Shown: piece after piece, positions 55,186-64,000 of the stretch
Position numbering within the stretch: position 1 is the first letter of the stretch
Layout: every line of letters starts with the position of its first letter
Assembly (NCBI GenBank): GCA_002786025.1
Contig: NHNW01000033.1
Location: 1 to 64,000, forward strand
Origin: Zasmidium citrigriseum
Lineage: Eukaryota > Ascomycota > Dothideomycetes > Mycosphaerellales > Mycosphaerellaceae
Length of the DNA: 64,000 nt
Direction: 5' to 3'
Program-made: the position numbers and the translations under genes
The notes under the pieces: generated by a model
Databases searched by the model: none
Seen by the model: only the letters and a program-made list of their open reading frames with translations
What the model was told of the DNA's origin: nothing

Positions 55186-56082
55186 ATGGTTTGCCCCTCA
55201 CAAGACAGCGACGACGACGGCGTGTTTGCCTTTGAGCAAGCGAGACCAGCACCTGCGCAAACAGCGCACGCACGATCGACTTGTATCAGCAGTTCATCTC
55301 TGGACGGTTTGCGACAAGACATCTCCGCAGTACCCACGCCAGATCACTTCACGGGAGGCAACGGAAATCAGAACTACGACCGAACATTCCAAATGACGAC
55401 GCTCACAAGAACTGCTCTGAGGCCTGTGCCTACCCCAGCATCGTCAAGAAAACACACCAAACACGATTCAGGGTACTCACACGGTAGTCCGCCAGGCCTG
55501 ACCACCAGCAGCTCTCGAAGCAGTCGGCATTCAGAGAACACATGGGATAATCCCGAACGACTACTCTTCGCTCATCACAGCGACACCTCGCCTGAAGATG
55601 TCAAGCGCAAGCTCAGGATACCGACTCTGCGCTTTCCGAAGAGCTCGCAGGCTTCTCGCTCGATCGGCGTTCCAGTCGACGACGAGGAGGTGCCTGATGC
55701 CATGACCAGCTCCATCGACCTTGAAGCTCAGAAACCGCCTCCCGATCTCTCCGCCTCCGTGATGTCGACGTGGAGTCATGTCTACGAACACCAGATCGCG
55801 AAGCAGAGAGAACACGAGGCGGCGAACGAGGTTATTGATGAACTGGATAAGAGTTTCACGCCGACGGTGATGAAGTATGAGACGTTCATGGAGCGGGTGG
55901 ATAGAGATGCTCCTGATGAAGCGGACGAGAATGCTTCGCGTTCTACGCCGCCTACGCCGCAGCCAGAGCGGTTTCGGGAGGCGTGGTGGAAGGAAGGCTC
56001 GGTGGATGGCAGGCGGAGGGAGATGTTGAGGGGGAAGTATGATTCTAGGCATACGCATGTTGAGAACGGGTCGAGTGTTTGA
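55186..56082 (+). CDS. Disordered fungal protein of unknown function
   Basis: The single exon from the first ATG (ACCATGG context) encodes 298 residues. It is Ser/Thr/Pro-rich with scattered acidic and basic residues. A more ordered, probably helical part lies near the C-terminus, where W-S-H-V-Y-E-H-Q-I-A-K-Q-R-E-H-E-A is followed by S-F-T-P-T-V-M-K-Y-E-T-F-M. The segment R-F-R-E-A-W-W-K-E-G-S-V-D-G-R-R-R follows. I recognise no domain and no targeting signal. Coding is supported by length, codon bias and lack of a comparable competing frame. Confidence 0.72.
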   Translation: MVCPSQDSDDDGVFAFEQARPAPAQTAHARSTCISSSSLDGLRQDISAVPTPDHFTGGNGNQNYDRTFQMTTLTRTALRPVPTPASSRKHTKHDSGYSHGSPPGLTTSSSRSSRHSENTWDNPERLLFAHHSDTSPEDVKRKLRIPTLRFPKSSQASRSIGVPVDDEEVPDAMTSSIDLEAQKPPPDLSASVMSTWSHVYEHQIAKQREHEAANEVIDELDKSFTPTVMKYETFMERVDRDAPDEADENASRSTPPTPQPERFREAWWKEGSVDGRRREMLRGKYDSRHTHVENGSSV

Positions 56083-57617
56083 GATTGTGGTGTTCGAGTT
56101 TGGGACGTGTGGGAACTGCTGCGGTAGCACGTGTTCCTCGGTATCGACATTTTGGACGATGCCGTGAGGTTGAGGATAGCGGTTGGTAGGGCTGACAGAT
56201 CTACAGAGAACACGCAACTCTCACGAGTGCTGTTGGGCTGGAAATGTCGATCTCGTTCTCGCCATTCTTTCGAAATAACCCAAGAACCATAACGAGCAAC
56301 ACCACAAAAGCAAGTCCCTCTTAGGCAACTGGCCCCAGACGCGATATAGGGCTGACCAGTTGTGCGTTATGCACGGGACGTTTTGATAGCTGGACGAACT
56401 AAAGCTTCATTCAACCAGAGAAAACCTCCCGAGCCGTCCTCAATAAGAAGCTTTCACGGTAGGTTCGATCAGCGCATGCGAAAAGCAGTACTCTTCGAAG
56501 TTCGCGCTGAGCGGTCTTCTGTTTCGGGACAGTGCAATAAGCCATTGATATCAGCCCTCGATCTAGCGTACCGTACCATTCTTTGTGCCTCTCCTTTTAG
56601 CTGGGAAACTGACATCCACATATCGGCTTACGATGCAGAAGCTTCGAACCGTTTGATCCTTTGGCGGCAGTGACTTCTGGCTTATAGTAATTTAGGACAC
56701 ATGCATGTGTCTCACAACCCTCGATTGACTTCTTCACAAGCATAATACCGCGGTTGTGTCGTCGCATCCTGCAGAAAATGAACTCGACTCAGGGCTTTGC
56801 TCACCTCATAGTGATGCTCAAATTTTGGTAACTTCTTCACTACTGCATGAACGCGTTTCAGTCCTGGAACTCGCGTAGCCGCATTGCCGTCGTATCCATT
56901 CCACACCTGCCTGCCGGCAGCAAGGACTTCGGGTGTTCCTGTATAGCTGCATCCTCTTAACGACCCGACGTCGCGCCTGGCTTCCGCTAGTGTGTTCCAG
57001 CTACCAGGACGAGACTCTTTTCTTGATCATGGATGGCAAAGAAAGGGATGTTTAGTTTGGAGGCGGCGTCTTTCGGGGGTCGAGCGGTTTGTTCCACTTT
57101 GAGGCGATATGGTCTGGCATCATGAGTCGATGTGTGGATTCTGTTTTTGGTGTGAGGTTTTCTGGAGGTGAGGCTGGACCCCTGGGAAAATCTCTGAGAC
57201 CCTTTGGGGGTTGGTGAGGTGAGGTTAGTGAACGCCGGATTTCTCTCGGAGATGGAGATTCACCTCATCTCATCGTCTTCGAGACTTCACCTCACATGAC
57301 CATGGCTCACATGCTTCGTTTACTCGTAGCACAGCATCACGTGCAGCGCGCTCAAAGGTCATGTGCAAAAGCCCCACGCCTTGCAACCGGAGCTCCCCTA
57401 CCCCGCGTAGCGAATGGTATAGCACCATTCTAGCCTCGACTGGCGTCAAGGTCGTCGAACAACATGGAAGTCCTGCTCTTCACAGCGTTATTCCTCCTCT
57501 CACTCGTCAAAGCCACCGCGCTCGCGGCCGTAATCTCGTATACCTTTATCACCTGAAGCTGGGGAGTCAGCAAGAGCTGGAGAGAGTGATATATAATCAA
57601 GTTGGCAGGCCGGCAAG
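56083..57617. other. Gene-free interval before the dioxygenase
   Basis: About 1.5 kb without a supportable gene. Only short unrelated ORFs occur. The last 300 bp should hold the promoter of the downstream oxygenase. Confidence 0.5.
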
Positions 57618-59127
57618 ATGGGGTCGATAGAGGAGACTGTACCATCGCAAGAGATGACGTTCAAGGAGATTCCCATTCTGGATCTGTCGAAGGCCAGGTC
57701 TGAGGAGACTAAGCCGGAGTTCTTGAGACAATTGCGGGATGCTTTGTTGAAGGTTGGGTTCTTGTATATCAACAATACGGGCATTGATCAAGAGACGTAT
57801 GACCGGGTATGTGAGGAGGGCATCAAGTTCTTTGATTTGCCAGAGGAGGCGAAGCTGGCGATTGAGATGAAGAATGCGGTATGTGGACTAGAGAACCATG
57901 AAGATGGGAGAAGGTAAGGCTTACCTTTGCTTGCTTCAGCCCAGCTTCCTAGGGTACAATCGCCTTGGGACCGAGATCACCGCACACAAGAACGACTGGC
58001 GAGAGCAGCTGGACCTCTCGACACCGCATAGGTTGAGGCAAGAAGGCGAGCCGTTGTACTACAACATGTTCGGTCCCAATCAATGGCCGAACGAGAAGCT
58101 CCTCCCCGACTTTCGACCGGTGTATGAAGACTACATGGAGAAGATGAGCCAAGTCAGCATGTTCTTCACGAGCCTTATCGCAGAAGCCATCGATCTTGAG
58201 CCCAACGCATTCGACCGCTTCTTCGACGAGGACCAGCAGCACAAGTTGAAAATCATCAAGTATCCCGACAATGGCGACGGGGTAGGACAGGGAGTCGGTC
58301 CGCACAAGGACTCCATGTTAAGCTCATACCTGCTGCAAGCGACTGACCACAAGGGTCTGCAGGTCCAGAATACAAAGGGCGGGGTCAGTATCCAGGATAT
58401 GCTGCAAGACATTCCAGACCATGGCTAACATCTCTGTCCCTGGTAGTGGATTGATTGTAAGTGGTAATCGTGTATCAGATTTCTGAAACACCTGCACCCT
58501 CCAATCACAACTTACCCTAACGACCACATCCAGGTCCTCCAATCAAGGGTACTCTTGTCGTAGCTATCGGGCAAGGCCTGGAAGCCGTCACCGGTGGCGT
58601 AACGATGAGCACCACCCATCGAGTCCTCTCGCCAGAAGCAGGCACCGGCGCCCGTTTCTCCATCCCCTTCTTCCAGGTAAGTAAGAAGCGAGTCCGAACA
58701 CGAAACAAAGCGCCAGGGGCCGATCACTAACCACCTGCTCTTCCGCACCAAACAGGGCGTATCCTACGACGCCCAATTCGAAGCCATGGACGTCCCCGCG
58801 CACGTCCGCAAACTCCGCTCCGACATCCTCGACGCCCAAGACGGGCGTCGGGACGACGTAGAGTTCACCTTCGTCAAGGGGAGATGGAATCACCTGGGCG
58901 AGGCCACGCTGATGAACCGCGTCAAATCGCATCCAGACGTCGGCGAGAGGTGGTATCCCGATCTGCTTAGGCAGATTCGCGAAGAACAAGCGCAAGCGAG
59001 CGAAAAGGCGGCCGGGAAGGAAGGCGTGAACCAGCCACAGCAGAAGCAGCAGGCGATCGCAGATGGGTCTTCGTCGCTGCCCAACGCGGCTGAGACGAAC
59101 GCCAACCAGGCGATTGAGGCGCATTAG
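57618..59127 (+). CDS. 2-oxoglutarate/Fe(II)-dependent oxygenase (isopenicillin N synthase-like)
   Basis: I read five exons: 57618..57878, 57940..58383, 58447..58456, 58534..58676 and 58756..59127, giving 409 residues. The 10-nt third exon supplies W-I-D and restores the family text N-T-K-G-G-W-I-D-C-P-P-I-K-G-T-L. Fe(II) ligands are H209, D211 (P-H-K-D) and H267 (T-T-H-R-V). R279-F-S281 should bind 2-oxoglutarate. The N-terminal D-I-O-X-N-like block contains I-P-I-L-D-L-S and G-F-L-Y-I-N-N-T-G-I. The C-terminal 60 residues are an Ala/Gln-rich tail. The reaction could be hydroxylation, desaturation or ring closure; no biosynthetic cluster is visible around it. Confidence 0.88.
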
Positions 59128-60719
59128 ATCTAGTCGTTTTCTTGAGATGTACCGAAGTACTCGTCATCCACGAAAAGCAGCAATGCAGAGAGCACCGCAT
59201 GCTCCTCGCATCACATGTCCCTACACGCATAACAAATCATCAAAGGAATAGCAGGATGGAGTCATTAGCGTCGTATAACCTCGGGTTGCTTGACAGTTGG
59301 ACGAACGCTTGCACGGTCCCGTTACCACATCTGTCTCAATCGGACTTAACTCAGGCACCGTAATCATCAAGAAAGGGTAAGTTGACTTTCCCAACGGGTC
59401 ACAGAAGATGGGCATCAGAGAAGGAATCTTGGCCGGCCGCCGGGCGATTGATGGATTTCTGGCGTCGACCACAGACGCAACGTGAGCCGCGAGCGAAGGA
59501 GGATAGACACGGGAAAGAGGGCTGAGAGCTCTTTCGAACTTTGATAGCTGGGGATCGCAAGATTACGTGCTGCTTGCGAGAGAGGCGAACGAACGGCTCG
59601 AAGCTTGTGACAGCAGAACAACCAGAACGATGAGCGCTGCAACGCAAGCAGCAAGCGAGAGAGTTTGGCACGAAGGAGTGGTTGTTTTGGGGGCCGAACA
59701 GCTGGAGCTCTGTCTTTCTGATCATCATCGACGTTACGAATTACATAGCGACTAAATCCACCGTGCCGTAAACCCATCGCAAGCATCAACTAGAGGGATA
59801 TCTAATAGTACATTGTGTCAGACCAATCGCAAGCATCAACGCATTATAAGAAGTTCTGGCAAAGGGTTCCGTTCCCGCGAGGAGCGTGCTGTTCCAAAGT
59901 GCCGTCTTTTTGGTTGTGTCTCACCCGGTATTACAAACGCCGGTCCGGTACCAAACATTGAGGAATCCATATCAAAGCAAACACCCAAAGCGTAAATGGA
60001 AAAGAGAACGTTGCTGGCCGTTGGGGACCATGGTCGACATCATGGTGACGTCTGGAAGCAAGCCAGTCGACCACGACGAGAGGGACCTCTTCGCATGTGG
60101 GATGTCTGCACGGCCAGCTTTGGTGATAGCGCGGAGCGCTAAGGTGGAGGAGGCTGACTGAATGTTGGCGCTGCATAGAGTTCACTTCCCCGCAGAGCCG
60201 GCGGGCCGCGTTGAACTCTACGAGCGTCGATCGTGACAACCACGTCCAAGTCCAATGGCGGGACGCATGCATGCGATGGCTTGGTCCAGAGGTCGCGATC
60301 ACTTGCGCATCCAAGCAGAATCCAGACGAAGCCGTGATCATGGCTGGGTAACCGGGCCGATAGATCATCCCGCGAGTCCAGCAACAACATCCAAGGTCAA
60401 GAAATAGTTGTAAGTAAAATGCCAGTATCCATGGCAAGGGTATCCTGTCCCACATCCAAGGTATAGGTTTCGTTCCGGCGTGATCTCGTAACTCAGTCCC
60501 CGGCCTCGGCTTCCGCTATGCTTTGCCAGCGCGGTTAGCCAATATCAGGTTCCGGTGCTAGCCTGCAGTTTCGCTGAGGTGCTTATTTCAACAGCTCGAA
60601 GCTCCCATGTTGTCATGGTGCTTCCCGGTAAGAGCTTGCATGAGTCAGTTGGGCACCAGTGCCGGCCTGGTCACCCAGCTGTGCTGTACGCACCTGCAAG
60701 GTTACTCTGACAGCGGGTC
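59128..60719. other. Gene-free convergent interval
   Basis: About 1.6 kb between the 3' ends of the oxygenase and the bZIP gene. Short ORFs lie on both strands but none has a recognisable domain or conserved splice context. Confidence 0.5.
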
Positions 60720-61987
60720 CTAGGCCGTGGGATAATGGGTGAGCGAGTAAGACCTGTTGGCACCTTCATCGCGGTACTGCAGTGCATGACTTCCTTGTTG
60801 TGCGCCGTACGATTGCTCACCGTGAGCGGGATGAAACGGGGCATTTGGCAACGGAGGTGGCTGCATCTGTCCGTGTGGAGACGTGGTGTACTCTGTGCCG
60901 CTTGTTGGGACCTGCATGGGCGCCACCTGGAACGAGCCTGGTTGCTGGAAGGTTGGTTGATTTTGCACCTGATAGCTACTCGGGCTGGAGGATACCGAGA
61001 TGCTTGGAAACTCGCTCTGCGGGGTCAGTTGAGTGTGGTACGGCTGCTGGTAGCCTTGTTGCTGTTGCGCCGGTGCCGTCTCGTATTGTGGTTGTCGTTG
61101 TTGCTCCTGAGATACGTACTGGTACGCGCCTGCATTCGCGGGCCAGTCCACCCGCTGGTCTTGTGTGTAGGGCGCCGAAGAGCCAGCAGACAGTGGGTCT
61201 TGCATCGGCTGCGCACTATCGTGCGATCTCCATGTAGTCAGGCTGGGTGCACCTGCAACCGCAGCTGCATTTGGGAGTCCAATGGCAGTGGCGGCGGTGC
61301 CGACGAATCCAGCAGACTGGTGCTGCCATGAACCGTGCCGCGAGCCGGTTGACTGCGTCGTCATGGAATGGTTACTGGGTGTCGATGTCGATCCAGGTCT
61401 CTGGATACTCGATCCAGAGGTTGTGCCTGGAGAAGTAGAGGGCAATGGGAGTAATGCTGGTTCTGGTGGTCGTTGATCTGATATTCATTGTAAGCAGTGA
61501 ATCAGTGAAGAAGATGTAAAGACTCACGTTCTGTCGGCAATACACTGATGTTGAAACCTGCTTCGCTGAGCTTCCCGCGTAAGTAAGCGACTTCCTCTTC
61601 AAGTTCGCGGTTACGCTGCTGTGTTACGTGCACCAGCTTCTCGCTGGCTTCTTGGGAACCACGTAGTTCGTTGATACTCCGTTCAAGGTGATCGATGTGA
61701 TCCTTCGTCCGCTGTCGAATGGCTCGCTGGGCCTCTCGATCGTTGGCACGTTTCCGTTCTAGTTGAGCAGCGGATAGAGTCGATACGCTTCGGGTGCCAG
61801 CTCTTGAGGCCCGTTTCTTGCCGGAGCTCGTCGATGACTTGCGAGTGTCAGAGCCTGGAGAGACATAGCCTGAGGAGAGCGGTTTCTCCAAGCCTGGATG
61901 CGAGGACGCCGTGTCTGAATTCATCGGTAACCATGGAAGGTTGTCGTTGAAATGGTGCCACGGCGTCGATGAGATAACGCACGTCAT
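60720..61987 (-). CDS. bZIP transcription factor
   Basis: Exons 61987..61528 and 61477..60720 give 405 residues. The basic region at about 78-97 reads R-K-R-A-N-D-R-E-A-Q-R-A-I-R-Q-R-T-K, a form found in a fungal bZIP group. A leucine-zipper-like coiled coil follows (about 101-140). The intron is 50 bp and phase 1 and falls right after the zipper (V-L-P-T-E). The C-terminal 250 residues are Gln/Pro/Ser/Tyr-rich, typical of an activation or low-complexity region. Met22 (61924) is an alternative start. Upstream lies a long GC-rich region. Target genes cannot be inferred from the neighbours. Confidence 0.88.
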
Positions 61988-64000
61988 GGGCGACGACGTT
62001 ACAAGAGAGAGCCTGGTGCTGGGGTCTGGTGGTTTGAAGTTGTTGTTGCTGTGGTCGTCGACTGGTATCGCCGTTCAGTTTATCCGGCGATAGGTGTAGT
62101 GATTCTGACTAGTGTTGACAGTTGGAACTGGTTGGAAGGGACGGGCGACTGTTGGGCGTGGGGCAGTAGTGGCTATATGGCAGAGGGCAAGGCTCGTCCA
62201 GAAGAAGCATTGGCAGCGTGGTGGGTTTCATGAAGGGACAATGTGGTGAGGGCGGCGGCGCGAGGCTGATGCTAATAACCTAGTCGCACTATGGTGCGCA
62301 ATGGCCGCCGGTAAGGACCGGCAAATTGCAAGATGCGATCACAGACGTCGACAAGCTCGATGCCCGACAGCGGTGATGCAGGTTCGAGGAAAGTGAAGTG
62401 CAGTAGCAGCCTGACAGGGACGAGGGTCGCGGTTCCTGCAGCATATCAAGGTGGTTGGCACTATGACATGCTCCGTCGGCGGCGGCCAGCTCCAGCCGTC
62501 CGCTGCAGAGGGCATCATAAGGTGAGCGTGCAGGCGTGAGAGCAGAGAGGGCCATTCCGATCGCCAGATACATGCCCTGGAGGCGTTAGTGGCGCACCAT
62601 GCGGACAGGGCTCATTGCTGCAGCCGTTGGTGCTGGGGCGTGCGATTAAGGTATTTTAACCGCGGGTCCCGAAGTGTCGTCGCTATAGCCCACGTGGAAG
62701 GCGTTACACCACCTGTCTGAGGTGTGAGGTGTGTGCAGGCTGAGGGCGCCACGGCCAGATCTGGATCGACAGGCACGCTCGTCCTGGCCGGGACAATGAC
62801 TCTGCTGCGCTGACCTGGAGCTATATCACTGCTGTTAAGACGCACCTGGATGCCCCAGCAGACCCCTTCGCACCGTCTCACCTGGCCATCCCAGAGCGTT
62901 CGCCGCGCCGCTTGGGTCTGCGCAGGCTGGCCCATGTCCAGCACCCCAATTTCCCTTGCCCATGGCCAGGGCAGGGTGGACCTGGATCGACTGCGCAGCC
63001 CTGCGCCGCGGCGAAGATAATCCGATCGAAGCAGAGCAGCGAGAGCAGGAATCGGATGTCGGGGCAGAGAGGGGACCAGCAGCCAGGACTACTCGCCATT
63101 GCCACATCGAGAGGGCGGGCCGTCCAGCAGCGATGAGGTGCCGGACTAGCGTGCGCGGCGAGTTTAGCTGCCGCAGACGGATGAGCGTGCAGCCCTCGAG
63201 GCGGGCCGGCGAGAGAGGCAGCGGTCAGAGAGTTGGTGAGAGGAGGAGCAGCAGCAGCTGTGGGCAGACGTCTCGTCAAGAGCCTCTTCCCTGCCAAGCC
63301 GGTTTGTTGTGCTCGCGCCAGAGCGGAGACAGGCGACTGATTGGGCGAGGTCAGCCGGAGAACAAGCGGACAGGGCCAGACTTGGATCACAGATCGTGGT
63401 GCGCACGCGAGCACTCGCCCGGCTGGTCCACTGTGGGCCGGTCGGTCCAAGGGAACGGAATCATCGTACCAAGATGTGCTGGACGCATTCATCGCATCGG
63501 TGGAATTCGGGGCATTTGCTCACCCAGCGCGCTCGCAGCCAGCATGGCATTCACTCGACGAGGGGGCCGTGCAGCAGAGGTGCTGAGGTGCGAGGAAGGT
63601 GCGGTTGGCGGCATAGCCGTTGTTAACCTAATTTGCTGTCCCCGACGGCAAGCCGATGCAGGTCAGATCGGGTCGCGAAAGTAGGTTCGCTAGCCGCGCC
63701 AACCTCCATCATTGATCCCAGCCCGACAGGTCATCCATGACATCGCGATGCTAGGCACCGCCCGCAACCTCCAAGATGTGGTTGTTTTCATGACTAGCAG
63801 CCTGTCTCTTCTGCAGTGTCATCGCTGTTTCAACAACCTCCGCCCGCTGCTGATATCCATCCTGAAACATATCAGCCTGGTTGTTCCTGCCGGCAAGCTC
63901 CTCGCCCGTGGTGGCTCTTCACACAGCTCCACCCTCGTCAGCGCACATCACATCCTCAACTTACTAACTGATACATCACACATACGACTACTCCTGCCCG
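61988..64000. other. Upstream region of the bZIP gene; no supportable gene to the window end
   Basis: This 2-kb stretch is GC-rich. Overlapping ORFs of up to 242 residues (62956..63684 +) and 204 residues (62878..63492 -) occupy the same DNA on opposite strands and lack domains. The part nearest 61987 should be the bZIP promoter and long 5' leader. Confidence 0.55.

Noticed and set aside
56712..56906. 64-residue - ORF in a gene-free interval
   Set aside because: It is short, with no family features and no splice partner that extends it convincingly.
62956..63684. 242-residue + ORF near the window end
   Set aside because: A 204-residue ORF lies opposite it, the region is GC-biased, and neither translation shows a domain.
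1..64000. CRISPR arrays, bacterial operons or insertion sequences
   Set aside because: Spliced genes and fungal families show a eukaryotic nuclear sequence; no regular short repeats with unique spacers were seen.

Overview
The window looks like a filamentous ascomycete chromosome segment, most plausibly a Dothideomycete of the Capnodiales/Mycosphaerellales type (an inference from gene families and style, not proven). Genes carry short introns of about 49-60 bp, with some outliers. GT..AG borders and CTAAC/CTGAC-like branch sites are usual. Gene families are typically fungal: PAH1/lipin, DUR3, U5-40K, BET3, VPS28, NOC2, SomA/Flo8, xylitol dehydrogenase and a ferric reductase.

Positions 1 to about 11,500 are a heavily RIP-mutated block. 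CpA and TpG are almost absent (two CA and one TG in the first 720 bases), while CpG and TpA are abundant. ATG is therefore nearly absent and no ordinary ORF survives. Reading through the TAG/TAA codons left where CAG, CAA or TGG stood, two relics emerge on the + strand in one frame: a RecQ-like helicase (1..2768, entering from outside the window) and a DUF6589-type protein (about 2840..5864). On the - strand lie two diverged copies of an unrecognised protein (about 5990..7390 and 8760..10400). Their flanks share blocks offset by about 3.04 kb and contain a degenerate 180-bp periodic repeat. The only ambiguous base (N, 10221) is flanked by two copies of the same 170 bp, which looks like an unmerged assembly overlap.

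From 11.5 kb base composition returns abruptly to normal. 12.3-16.3 kb holds a disordered four-exon gene of unknown function, a roughly 100-bp tandem repeat and the U5 snRNP 40-kDa WD40 gene. 16.4-23.1 kb is an array of six tandem - strand paralogs with a 2EXR/F-box-like N-terminus. All six have a phase-2 intron at the same Trp-Phe-Arg codon and a TGCTTACC-type element 100-180 bp upstream. 24.0-30.8 kb has PAH1 diverging from a large fibronectin-III/coiled-coil protein. 30.9-39.8 kb is a metabolic and transport stretch: xylitol dehydrogenase diverging from the urea transporter DUR3, a zinc alcohol dehydrogenase and a ferric reductase. 41.3-48.6 kb holds BET3, a SomA-like LisH regulator and a cyclase-family enzyme. 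49.1-56.1 kb is compact: a charged coiled-coil protein, NOC2 diverging from VPS28, a METTL21-type methyltransferase and a disordered protein. 57.6-62.0 kb has a five-exon 2-oxoglutarate oxygenase and a bZIP factor. The last 2 kb shows no supportable gene.

Exon joins were worked out by hand from splice signals, reading frame and family alignment recalled from general knowledge. No search or RNA data was available.
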